Of a stretch of 10,338 nt of DNA, positions 1-9,141 are shown piece by piece. Within the stretch, counting starts at the first letter, position 1. Each line of letters opens with the position of its first letter. Source of the stretch: Entrophospora sp. SA101 (taxonomy: Eukaryota > Glomeromycota > Glomeromycetes > Entrophosporales > Entrophosporaceae); NCBI GenBank assembly GCA_958430865.1, contig CAUDNR010001631.1, positions 2,135-12,472 of the forward strand. Direction: 5' to 3'. The notes under the pieces were generated by a model. The model did not search any database. It saw only the letters and a program-made list of their open reading frames with translations, and was not told the origin of the DNA. Both the position numbers and the translations under genes were made by a program.

Positions 1-242
1 ACATATCAAGAACAACCAATACAGTCAATATATCAAGAACAGCCAATACAACAAATATATCAAGAACAACCAGTATTCTATCAAGAGGAACAAAATTATC
101 AAGTGGCACAAGTTTATCAAGAACAATCAATACAGCCGATATATCAAGAACAACCAATACAACCAACATATCAAGAACAACCAATACAGTCAATATATCA
201 AGAACAGCCAATACAACAAATATATCAAGAACAACCAGTATT
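1..242 (+). repeat. Coding tandem repeat (27-bp unit, 165-bp higher-order period)
   Basis: The core TATCAAGAACAACCAATACA and close variants recur through this stretch. A 77-bp block (1-77) is repeated without change at 166-242; the identity breaks at base 78 (C against G at 243). The higher-order unit is 165 bp, a multiple of three, so gain or loss of units keeps the frame. Confidence 0.85.
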
Positions 243-414
243 GACTTATCAAGATCAAGAGAATCAAAGTTATCAATTGCAACAACCACAAATCTATCAT
301 CATCAAATTTATTATGAAGAGCATAATAATAATTCAGCTCCTCAATTAAATCCTCATACAAACAATAATGATGATAACAATGCACTATATCAATATCAAA
401 GAAGCTCATTCTAA
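1..414 (+). CDS. 3' end of a Q/Y/P-rich tandem-repeat protein (5' partial)
   Basis: The frame is open from base 1 to the TAA at 412-414 (137 residues), so the gene starts outside the window; the GTG at 103 is not a convincing start. The protein is built of 9-residue units of the type YQEQPIQxI, giving way near the end to YQ-rich, then H/N/D-rich sequence, and it ends YQYQRSSF. The DNA also holds a larger repeat: bases 1-77 are identical to 166-242, a spacing of 165 bp or 55 codons. No catalytic domain, signal peptide or membrane segment is visible in this part. Such Gln/Tyr-rich tails behave as disordered or prion-like segments in other proteins, but no function can be assigned here. It could be the tail of a regulatory or surface protein whose folded domain lies upstream. 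Confidence 0.7.
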   Translation, partial: TYQEQPIQSIYQEQPIQQIYQEQPVFYQEEQNYQVAQVYQEQSIQPIYQEQPIQPTYQEQPIQSIYQEQPIQQIYQEQPVLTYQDQENQSYQLQQPQIYHHQIYYEEHNNNSAPQLNPHTNNNDDNNALYQYQRSSF

Positions 415-900
415 TTTATTTTCATCTTTTGGATTATTATTATAATAGAATTATATTAAGTTAGATTAAATGGGAGTTTGGGTCATACATTTTTTAAATT
501 GTGTTAGTTTAATTAATAATAGATTAAAATAGAAATTTTTTTGTTTAATTTTAATTTTTAATTTTTAATTTTTAATATATATATATATGTTTTTTCCTTG
601 TATATTATTTTTTTTAGACAGAACTTCTTAATGTTATATGGGGCATACTAGACAAAGTGAACATTGGTGTTATCAAAATTTTCAGGGATTAATATTGTTT
701 GTTTAACATCACAATTGTATTATCAATGTAATGTGACCATAATATAGTTAATATGGGAAAACAAGTGCATTATTAATTATTATCATTGTTGTATCAGAGA
801 GTTACACAGATCATGGAGGCAAAAAAAAATGATAGTCTTTTAAAATAAACACTCTTTAACTTTAATATAAGAGTAAAAAAAAAAAACTTGTAAGCATTTT
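415..900. other. AT-rich intergenic spacer
   Basis: This is the 3' flank of the repeat protein. It holds a short tandem run of TTTAATT-like units (about 544-575) followed by an AT dinucleotide run (about 575-588) and several A/T homopolymers. Short minus-strand open pieces occur between about 690 and 860 and could be further exons of the gene fragment that starts at 1548, but no splice model convinced me. I see no RNA gene. Confidence 0.5.
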
Positions 901-906
901 CTATAC

Positions 907-1548
907 CTGTAATGCTATTGGGTGTGCTAAAGTAAGAGACAATGACATAACTGATGGTTTATCAATTGATAAAATGGATTTCATAAAAGGAAATGCTCTA
1001 TATACACCATCTACATCCAAATCCGTTATGAAAGATTCAATGTATACACCAAGATAAAGACTATTGCCGTAATCCGAAAAAGGAAAAAGTATGGTTGCAA
1101 AAGTGGTTGCAAAGATAATTGCAACCACTTTTTATATGCCATAAATATAATTACTACCATCATCATAATTTACGGTACTAGTTTTTACACCAAGATTATT
1201 AAATAAATGTTAATTTTTAAATGAAAATAAATAATCTTACAATAGGACATTTACCTCCCATATTTAATAAACACAATGATTTGTAAGGCCCATCCCTTTG
1301 ATCAATTAACCCAATTGTTTTTTTTTGCACATAAACAAGCTTTTATGAAATCCTTTGGTTTTTGGAATTGGGTATATCTCAATGGTTTTACTTTCTGTGT
1401 TTAAGATTGGAAGATCATCAATATGGCATGAAAAATCTGGATGCATAATCCAAATGAAGTGAATAGTAGTTTTGTAAATTTTGCAGAGCTCCAGAAAGTT
1501 GAGATATGTAAAAAGGAATAATGCTTGCAGTGTCAATATCTTCAACAT
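907..1548 (-). pseudogene. Unrecognised two-exon gene fragment, apparently frameshifted
   Basis: Two minus-strand open segments look coding. The first runs from ATG at 1548 with a hydrophobic, signal-like N-terminus (MLKILTLQALFLFTYLNFL) and stops at 1306. If the nine-A run (1318-1326 on the plus strand) were one base longer, the frame would pass into a segment reading LIDQRDGPYKSLCLLNMG up to a donor G|GTAAAT (intron from 1254). An acceptor AAAAAG ending at 1128 would then join, in phase 1, a 221-base exon (1127-907) that ends at CAG|GTATAG; this part includes SDYGNSLYLGVYIESF. The implied 127-bp intron is longer than those of LYS2 and has a poor pyrimidine tract. I do not recognise the protein. 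It may be a decayed gene, a gene with a sequencing error in the homopolymer, or chance open frames. Confidence 0.3.
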
Positions 1549-1615
1549 TAGACTAATTTGTAAATTTTAATTTTTTTAAAAAAATGCCCACAGCAATTCA
1601 AAATTACATAAATAG

Positions 1616-1963
1616 TCACTTCATGAGAATTTTTAGCTCATCAGCAAATGAATTATGTGATTTGTGTCTACTAACACCAGGTAACGTTTTGATAAAAAAT
1701 ATATCCCAATTGCAGACACTACCCCATAGATATGGATCTTTGCTCCAGTAAGCTTCGAGGGAGGAAGGGTATATGCATAGAGTTAAATTATTATTACTAT
1801 ACTAAAATAATAAAGAAAGTAAGTTACCAGAAAAATGTAGTTCTTTAATTCGTGCTCCGTGAGACAACTGCAAAATTTTGCCGATCGTTAGTATAATTTT
1901 GTGGCAATAATAAACAATATATATAATTTTTAGAATTTTTGGAATATGACCGTCCTCACGTGA
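1616..1963 (-). pseudogene. Weak two-exon open frame without start codon
   Basis: An open frame from 1963 to 1828 ends in HGARIKELHFS followed by a donor G|GTAACT. A 75-bp intron (1753-1827) with an AG acceptor joins it in phase 1 to 1752-1616, which encodes AYWSKDPYLWGSVCNWDIFF and more, ending FADELKILMK and TGA. The intron length and phase match those of the intact gene further right, which is the only support. There is no start codon, and an in-frame TAA lies at 1964-1966, so an upstream exon would be needed; an acceptor-like TTTTGCAG ends at 1868. The upstream half overlaps the left arm of an inverted repeat, so it may be transposon-derived. I recognise no family. Confidence 0.22.
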
Positions 1964-2397
1964 TTAAGCATGATTACGCGCGACATAAAAATTTAAAATT
2001 TAAACTTTTCAAAGTAACCAAACATCTATTTATATTTCTTTTTTTTTTGAATAAAACTAATTACAAACGCTTATTTATATTTTTTTTCTTGAATAAATAA
2101 TTAAATATTATACTTGAATCTTAAGTTTTATATAGCAATTTTAGGCAAGAATCCAGCGGTCCCTCCATATAAAGATAAAATATTTTATAAGAAAGTCCAT
2201 TTGAAAATTTGTATATTAAAACTTTGGGTTTCTTACTATTTATTACATTTGCAAATACAATTTATAAATTCGTATAAATAGTAGTTTTTTAGGAATGAAG
2301 TATGGGTTCCGGAAAATTTCAATTAGTGATCTGCGAAAATTTGCGCCAAATTCTATTATGAAATTATTGCAGTTGTTTCACGTATCACGAATTAAAG
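1843..2397. repeat. Interval bounded by 31-bp imperfect inverted repeats
   Basis: The left arm (1843-1873) begins CTTTAATTCGTG and ends ACAACTGCAA. The reverse complement of 2367-2397 has the same start and end, with three mismatches in 31 bases. Weaker similarity continues inward on both sides: around 1875-1904 ATTTTGCCGATC pairs with ATTTTCGCAGATC read on the minus strand from 2340, after a gap of about 25 bases. The arms face each other like the ends of a small non-autonomous DNA transposon of about 555 bp. No clear target-site duplication is present; only GTAG (1837-1840 and 2398-2401) is shared and it does not sit flush on the left. A 43-codon plus-strand ORF (2295-2426) runs out through the right arm. 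Confidence 0.5.
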
Positions 2398-2726
2398 GTA
2401 GAGGGAAATCATGTGACTTTAAATAGTGATCGACTGGTTAACCAATTTAAGTCATTAACCTCATACAAAGGCTATATACCCAAAACTCGTTTTAGTAAGA
2501 TGTTTACTATTGCAGAATCTTTTTTTAATATGTATCCAATCATATAGCCATAAAAAAATAATATCTTGTTTATTACGCGTAACAATAAGATGGAGTGTGT
2601 AGATCAATTCATCATATTCTAAAGAACTGCATTAATGTTAATCGTCTGTCGAAATTGTCAGTCAACAAATAATGTGTAAAAAACCCCCATAATTTTAATT
2701 TTGATTTAATTACACCCAATAATCTA
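2398..2726. other. Intergenic spacer downstream of LYS2
   Basis: No convincing gene is present. It carries a perfect 10-bp palindrome TTACGCGTAA (2573-2582) whose core ACGCGT equals the yeast MCB cell-cycle box; one site in a downstream flank is weak evidence of function. The rest is AT-rich with short open frames only. Confidence 0.4.
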
Positions 2727-2732
2727 TTTATT
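2727..2732 (-). terminator. Possible LYS2 polyadenylation signal
   Basis: AATAAA on the minus strand lies about 66 bp beyond the LYS2 stop codon, in an AT-rich context. Fungal poly(A) signals are degenerate, so this is only a plausible site. Confidence 0.35.
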
Positions 2733-2797
2733 TTAGTTTCTTCAAACATTTAAATATTAAATAATAAATATACAAATCAAAAGATTATCAATAATTT

Positions 2798-5700
2798 CTA
2801 ACTTCTATCACTTCTTTTCAATGCTTTGATGTCATTAATAGCAGCAGAAACATCTGGTAATTCCAAAACTCTTTGAATTGATTTTTTATTTATATCAGTT
2901 TTCTCACTACTGCTGTTTTCCTTATTAATATTATCATTATCATTTACTATCAATTCACCGGGGTTTTTTTGCGGTTTATCTAAAAATCCCACTTTAACCA
3001 AATATCCTAAATAAATACCCATTAATTTCTCATCTATACCTTGAAATTTTTCCTCCTTGCTGGCAATAATTTCTTGTGTATTGCTGTCATCCAATTCAGG
3101 AGATTTGGTTGATGCTGGTAAATCATCAAGAACAAAATGTAGCAAAGGATATAAAGCATTATCTTGAGCTTTCAATGTGAATTCCATTAACCTATCTCTC
3201 CATATAATATATTCAATTTTTTTAACTTCGTATCCGTAAAGTGGTAATGCATTAAATAAATTTTCAAACCTAAATGATGGATTTGATGGATGAGTTATAT
3301 GAAATATAAATTTTGATGTAGATGTTGATGGTGACAATGAAACACTCGCTATACAATTAGATACATAGTCAACTGGACACATGTTAATTATATTATGAAT
3401 GGTTGGAATTAAACCAAGTTGAATACATCCTTTAACTAATCTCCAAAGAAAATCATCTGTATTTGTGACTAGTAAAAAATAAGGAAAAAAAAATAGATTA
3501 TATTTTGATTTTATCCAAAATAATTATAATGCATATTAATTATACATACCACCAGTTTTAGAATGTCCAACAACATAACCAGGCCTAATAATTGTTGCTG
3601 GGAGTCCTCTACTATGAGCTTCCATAATCAATTTTTCTGCAACCCATTTAGATTGCCCGTATCCATTTCTTAATCCTACCCTACTACCGTTCAAATCATC
3701 ATTTTCATAAATACCTTTTCCACCTTTTCCAATTATTGAATCACTGAGATTAACATAATGGTCTGTATCAAGTACAGATGTTGAACTAACAAAATTAAAA
3801 GATTTAGTGTGATGAGTCGATGCAAGTCTCATAGCCCAAATTGTACCAATTACATTTGCAGCTCGTAGTTTTGAATATGGATAAACCCAATGTACCTATA
3901 TATATAATTAATTAATCAACCAATCATTTGATTAATTATTTAGCTAAATATGACAAAACAGTACAAAACAAAGATAGGAACTAACCAAAGCTCCGTTATG
4001 TACAATTACATCAACTTTTTTAGCAAGTTGCTCCCATTCCTCTTCACTAATACCTAATCTTTCTTTTTCCAAATCTCCACAAACAACCTCAATTCTCTCT
4101 TCCAATTCCCATTCATCTTTCCATACTAAATGCAACTTCAAACTTTCTTTAACTCTTTGAAAAGCAAGAGTTTTTGTTTTTGCACGAACATGTGCAATTA
4201 CCTTTACATCTTTCTGGTAACTGAGCAAATCTGAAACTATGAAAGCACCAAGAAATCCAGTAACTCCTGTAACAAAAAAATTTTTTCTTGAAAAATTTTC
4301 TTCATTGATAGGTTCATATTTTGATAAAAGATAATCGGCTGTTAATGATTCAAGCTCATTAGCGTAATCAAATTCGTTTTGAATTTCATGATCCTTTTTT
4401 TGGTTGTTTTTGGAATCTTGTTGAGTTTTGTTTTTATTTTTTTGCAATAATGATAGTTGGGGTTCTTCCTCATTAGCAATGTTAAAATCTCTTGTTAATA
4501 TATTATCAATTTCTTTGGCTTGTTCACTTATAGTGGTTTTTTCAAATACCAATCGTAATGGAATCTCAACACCGCATTTTTTTCTCAATTCAAAAATCAA
4601 TCTTGTAGCAAGAATTGAATGACCGCCAAGATCAAAGAAACTTTCGTCTAAAGGTAATGAAGGTGTTAGCGAACTTGGTAAAAGTTGTGACCATATCTCA
4701 TGAACTGTTTGTTCTGTTGTTGTCATTTGTTGAGCTGTCTTTCCGTCATTATTTGTTGAAGTATTGGTGGTAAATTGGGCAGTATCTGGAAATGGTAATG
4801 AATTCTTGTCAACTTTACCGTTTGGTGTCAATGGCATTTTTCTTAAAGGAATAAATACTATTTTTTTTTAATTAAAAAAATATTAGTTGTATGCTTGTAA
4901 AAAATAAATTATCATCATCATCATTAAATAAACAAATATGTATCTATTTACCACTTGGTATACTGTAAATTGGCAATCTCAATTTTAAATAATCCCTAAT
5001 TTGTTTAACAAGTCTTCTATATCTTCTTTTAGTAAGATCCTGTAAAGGGTTTTCGACAACACTATCACTTTCATCAGTCGAGCTAAGGAATTCATCAAGT
5101 CCATCACCTTCATTAGGTACAAAATAACTAACTAATGTTTGTTCCTCATATTTGTCTCTACGTACTAATGTAACATTCTCTCTAACAAGTGGATGCTGTG
5201 AAAGATGCGAGTCAATCTCTTCAAGTTCGATTCTAAATCCACGAATTTTAACTTGATGATCTGCTCTACCAACACATTCCACTGATTACATATATACATA
5301 GGTGTGTATGCATGTGTGTTAAAGAAAAAAAAGAAGAGAAAAAAATTTATACAAATAACAACAACAACAACAACAAACCATTTCCATCAGGTCTATATCT
5401 TCCTAAATCACCGGATTTATATAATCGATCTCTCTTTCCTTTCCAGTATTTTCTCCATTCCTCCTCTTTCTCCCCCCCCTCTCCATTTTTTCCAATTTCT
5501 TGGGGACTATCTACAAACCAATTATACAAGAATTTTTCTTTGGTAGCTTCATCAAGTCTCAAATAACCTTCACATAAACCGCCAGCTCTCACGTATATTT
5601 CACCTATTTCACCAACACCACATAAAATATCTTTTTTATGTCTGTTTACAATAATTAATTGAACGTTTTGCATTCCTTTACCAGCTGGCATAACATCTTT

Positions 5701-8023
5701 TTGTGATGATAAAAATGTTGAATCAATGGAAAGTGGCGGGATGAGGAAATATGAGACAGAACGTTGAGTTTCAGTTGTTCCATACATATTGATAATTCTA
5801 GTGTTATGTGCGAGATGTTGAAGACGGTTACAATCGCGTTTTGTTAAAATGTCACCAACAAAAAATGCATTGCGTAAAGTAGGTATTAGTGTGACAGCAT
5901 TGGTGGAAAGTAATTGACCCATAGCTATATTAAAAAAAATTTATTAATTTTTTTTTTGAATTAGAGAATTAATCAATTCATTTTTTTTATAACACACACA
6001 TATATATTGATTGGTTGATTACCAGGTGTTAAATGTGTTACAGTGATTTGGTGTTTTGACATCCATGATGCCAATTTACCAGGAATACTAATATCTTCAG
6101 TAGTTGGTATATGTAATTCAGCACCAAGATATAATGTCGTAAATACTTTGAAAAAAGATGATTTTAAAGGATTAGTTAATTGGCTTTATTATAAATAAAT
6201 TGAAATATAAAAAATAATTAAACTTACTGTCACGTTGTATAGGATCATGTGCAATTCCGCTAAGCATAGTAAATCTATCATTCTCAGAAAGTTCAAAAAC
6301 TTTAGACATCCATGGATAATAATGAGTAAGTGAAAAATGTCTTCCACGTACACCTTTATGTTAAAAAAAAGTTTTTTTTTTATATTTAAATTACTAGAGA
6401 AATACTCATCATATAATTATAATTAAATACCTTTTGGGGTCCCAGTACTACCACTTGTAAAACTTAAAGTTCCAATACTATCGGGACCAATAACTACACC
6501 AACATCTTGGGATTTCAACTCAAGCACTGAATCAAATATATCGACATTATTATCATCAATACTTCCACCCTTCAATTGACCATCATTTAATATTTTCATT
6601 CCTGGAATTTCACATTTAATTTGTAACTTTTCATAAATATACGACCTGACTGATTCATGCAATAATCCCGATTTTTCAAGAACTATTAATCCGCGAGGAG
6701 TAGCGACAGAGAGATAAATATTTTGACGATCGGCTGGGTAAGCTGGATCTTATTCCCCAAAAAATTGATTAATATATATATGCATGTAATTATAAATTAG
6801 CTGTTAATTAAACAACTAACCAATTACACTGAATGTGGCTCCTGCTTTAAGAATACCCATAATAGCAATTACAAGTTCTACATTACGATGCGCATAAATC
6901 ATTACAACATCTTCTCTTTCAATTCCGTTTTTTAATAAATAATGCGCAACAATATTTGAAGCTTCATGAATTTGACAATAATTAAATATACGTAAATCAC
7001 CAGCACTAACAGTTGATTCGACAACACAATGTTTCTTTGGGAAATTTTTTGCGTTTTTGGAAAAGATATCCGTTATTGAACCACGAAACTCTGACCATTT
7101 TAAATCAGCACTTGGATCAGGAATTATACCGAGACATCTATCATTTAGAATCGACATATCAGAGATTTTGGTTTGTTTGTTTTGAGCAGCATTATTGATG
7201 ACGGCGACAAGTTGATCTAGAATATGCGAGATTCTTTTTTCAGAAAATAAAATTTGATTGTAGGTGATTCGTATTTCGATCGAGGGTAAGAGTGCTTGGC
7301 GAAGTGAAGAAGTCGAATGAGAATTGATGAATACAGTAAGATCGGTAATGGAGGAGGTAGCTTGTAAATGTGGATTTTCAGGAGTATCAGTTTGATTGAA
7401 AAAACGAACCCGAAATGGAGATTTTAAATTTTGTGCTAATCCATTAATTGATGATTTTCTTAAAGAAGATTTTGAATTACTATCAAGTGGTTTTGTGTCT
7501 GAAAATAAACTTGGAAATAATAATTCAAAGGGAACTTCATCATCAGTTGCTTCACGTTCTACCTTTCAAAATTATAACAATAATAATAAGTAAATGACTA
7601 TAATTGAATGATTATTTGTATATAAATATTAATTATGATACATACTCGTTGAATTTTCAATACAACTTCTTCAAAAGAATCGTTTGGGCTTATTGAAAAT
7701 CTTAAAACAAGTGGATTTCTAATACCAGAGGAAGAACCAACTGCTATATCTTCATTGCCGGTATATTTATGTAACAATATTGTGAAAGCAGATAAAAGTA
7801 TTATGAAAGGAGAAGGATGTTCAACTTTTGTTGTATTGAGATTTGAAGAAGGTATGGAAAGAGATAGATTTAATACAGATAAAGCAGTTTTTTCAGTTAA
7901 ATGTAATGATTGAATGGCTTCAACAGTTTTTGGTGGGAGTTCTCGTGGATAATCAGTCGGTAACTGAATTTCTGTCAAGTTTTGTAATCTTTGTTTCCAA
8001 CGATTTAATCGTTCTTCACACAT
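2798..8023 (-). CDS. LYS2: L-2-aminoadipate reductase, large subunit (alpha-aminoadipate-semialdehyde forming)
   Basis: The exons are 8023-7646, 7562-6821, 6748-6431, 6353-6228, 6145-6023, 5924-5379, 5281-4952, 4857-3986, 3895-3550 and 3468-2798. They join to 4452 bases, 1483 residues plus TAG; yeast Lys2 has about 1390. The enzyme adenylates L-2-aminoadipate, loads it on its own carrier domain and reduces it with NADPH to the semialdehyde in the fungal lysine pathway. A condensation-like N-terminal region (1-260) is followed by adenylation motifs [12 protein letters not shown] (469-480), NMYGTTETQ (608-616), YKSGDLGRY (731-739), [16 protein letters not shown] (749-764) and NGKVDK (867-872, Lys869). 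The carrier motif DLGGHSIL has Ser935, the phosphopantetheine site normally filled by Lys5. The reductase has TGVTGFLG (1051-1058), SSTS (1182-1185) and the YxxxK pair Tyr1224/Lys1228. The start is fixed by an in-frame TAA six bases before the ATG and by alignment to other Lys2 N-termini. All key residues are present, so it should be functional. Extra length comes from low-complexity segments: about 142-165, a K/N/Q-rich linker near 990-1015, and an acidic/asparagine stretch near the C-terminus. Confidence 0.95.
4001..4859 (-). repeat. Parent copy of the 859-bp duplication, within LYS2
   Basis: This is the source block inside the intact gene, the counterpart of 8305-9163. It is judged the parent because it sits in frame among the other exons, has a donor site at 3985 and continues into conserved reductase sequence. 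Confidence 0.9.
5357..5376. repeat. AAC trinucleotide microsatellite at the intron 6 donor
   Basis: Six AAC units on the plus strand read as GTT/TTG repeats on the coding strand, starting inside the GTTTGT donor of LYS2 intron 6. If the intron were retained, the frame would encode a leucine run after Asn744 before stopping. Confidence 0.8.
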
Positions 8024-8304
8024 CTTTTATGAAGTAAAAAAAAATTCTTATTGATCGATAATTTCTATTATCATGATTACAGATGTGACACGCACATGAA
8101 AAAAAAAGCAATGCGTGTGATTTTTTTTCAAATCACATTATTATCGATAGTATTTTTAAGAAATGACAAAAGCCTCATTTTGTTAAACTGGGTAGAGTTG
8201 ATAATTTCAGCTCTATTTCATCAGCTTGCTTCTAAAAGGAATTGGTCCAATTTTTTTCCTTTATACATGATAAAAAGAGAAACAAATTGACACCTGATGC
8301 GTTT
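8024..8304 (-). promoter_or_regulatory. LYS2 proximal upstream region
   Basis: This is the unique sequence between the LYS2 start codon and the duplicated exon block. On the minus strand it has a TATA-like TATAAAGG (8258-8265), about 235 bp before the ATG, and a CCAAT-type palindrome AATTGG-T-CCAATT (8240-8252). Between 8054 and 8148 lie several nested inverted repeats. No Gcn4-type TGACTC site was seen. The role as promoter is inferred from position only. Confidence 0.5.
8054..8148. repeat. Nested inverted repeats in the LYS2 upstream region
   Basis: The outer arms ATCGATAAT (8054-8062) and ATTATCGAT (8140-8148) are perfect complements. Inside lie TGACACGCA (8086-8094) and TGCGTGTGA (8112-8120), complementary at eight of nine bases. 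Overlapping the second arm is a compact hairpin TGTGATTT (8116-8123), loop TTTTTC, AAATCACA (8130-8137) with eight perfect pairs. These could be binding sites for dimeric regulators or remains of a small foldback element. Confidence 0.6.
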
Positions 8305-9141
8305 TACAATTACATCAACTTTTTTAGCAAGTTGCTCCCATTCCTCTTCACTAATACCTAATCTTTCTTTTTCCAAATCTCCACAAACAACCTCAATTCT
8401 CTCTTCCAATTCCCATTCATCTTTCCATACTAAATGCAACTTCAAACTTTCTTTAACTCTTTGAAAAGCAAGAGTTTTTGTTTTTGCACGAACATGTGCA
8501 ATTACCTTTACATCTTTCTGGTAACTGAGCAAATCTGAAACTATGAAAGCACCAAGAAATCCAGTAACTCCTGTAACAAAAAAATTTTTTCTTGAAAAAT
8601 TTTCTTCATTGATAGGTTCATATTTTGATAAAAGATAATCGGCTGTTAATGATTCAAGCTCATTAGCGTAATCAAATTCGTTTTGAATTTCATGATCCTT
8701 TTTTTGGTTGTTTTTGGAATCTTGTTGAGTTTTGTTTTTATTTTTTTGCAATAATGATAGTTGGGGTTCTTCCTCATTAGCAATGTTAAAATCTCTTGTT
8801 AATATATTATCAATTTCTTTGGCTTGTTCACTTATAGTGGTTTTTTCAAATACCAATCGTAATGGAATCTCAACACCGCATTTTTTTCTCAATTCAAAAA
8901 TCAATCTTGTAGCAAGAATTGAATGACCGCCAAGATCAAAGAAACTTTCGTCTAAAGGTAATGAAGGTGTTAGCGAACTTGGTAAAAGTTGTGACCATAT
9001 CTCATGAACTGTTTGTTCTGTTGTTGTCATTTGTTGAGCTGTCTTTCCGTCATTATTTGTTGAAGTATTGGTGGTAAATTGGGCAGTATCTGGAAATGGT
9101 AATGAATTCTTGTCAACTTTACCGTTTGGTGTCAATGGCAT
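8221..9141 (-). pseudogene. Truncated LYS2 exon 8 copy (carrier domain plus start of reductase)
   Basis: From the ATG at 9141 the frame runs 306 codons. The first 279 residues equal LYS2 residues 862-1140: the end of the adenylation domain (LTPNGKVDK), the complete carrier domain with LGGHSIL and its serine (residue 74 here), the K/N/Q linker and the TGVTGFLG nucleotide-binding motif. A 27-residue tail unrelated to Lys2 (starting KRIRCQFVSLF) follows before the stop. The copy lacks most of the reductase, including Tyr1224/Lys1228, and all upstream adenylation motifs, so it cannot carry out the reaction. Met862 is internal in the parent, so nothing suggests this ATG is a real start. It is most likely a non-functional gene fragment; a free-standing carrier protein is possible if it is transcribed. 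Confidence 0.7.

Larger units (their letters stand above)
3469..7645 (-). other. Nine short spliceosomal introns of LYS2
   Basis: The introns are 7645-7563 (83 bp), 6820-6749 (72), 6430-6354 (77), 6227-6146 (82), 6022-5925 (98), 5378-5282 (97), 4951-4858 (94), 3985-3896 (90) and 3549-3469 (81). Donors are GTATGT, GTTAGT, GTATTT, GTAAGT, GTAATC, GTTTGT, GTAAAT, GTTAGT and GTATGT; every acceptor is AG. I placed each boundary where the joined reading frame restores conserved Lys2 sequence, for example [11 protein letters not shown] across intron 2, HLTP-A-MGQLL across intron 5 and [12 protein letters not shown] across intron 8. Introns 1 and 8 are phase 0 and the other seven phase 1, usually splitting a codon after its first G. 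Confidence 0.88.

Noticed and set aside
1956..1963. TCACGTGA E-box-type palindrome
   Set aside because: A single short palindrome inside the candidate element, with no gene start nearby to regulate.
5304..5566. Overlapping plus-strand frames with K-, T- and S/P-rich runs
   Set aside because: They arise from the AAC microsatellite and pyrimidine-rich antisense of exon 6; no protein features.
7396..7593. 65-codon plus-strand open frame
   Set aside because: It is antisense to LYS2 exon 2 and overlaps intron 1; the minus strand carries conserved Lys2 sequence.
2798..8023. Separate small minus-strand genes
   Set aside because: The pieces are exons: splicing at nine GT-AG introns restores one collinear Lys2 protein with every motif in order.
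8051..8290. 79-codon plus-strand frame
   Set aside because: It runs through the inverted-repeat promoter region, has biased composition and no recognisable domain.
8280..8304. Retroposition scar beside the exon copy
   Set aside because: The base run after the copied block on its coding strand is only AAA; there is no poly(A) tail, target-site duplication or spliced second exon.
8732..8926. 64-codon plus-strand frame present in both copies (also 4428-4622)
   Set aside because: It is repeated only because exon 8 is duplicated; it is the complement of the carrier-domain coding sequence.
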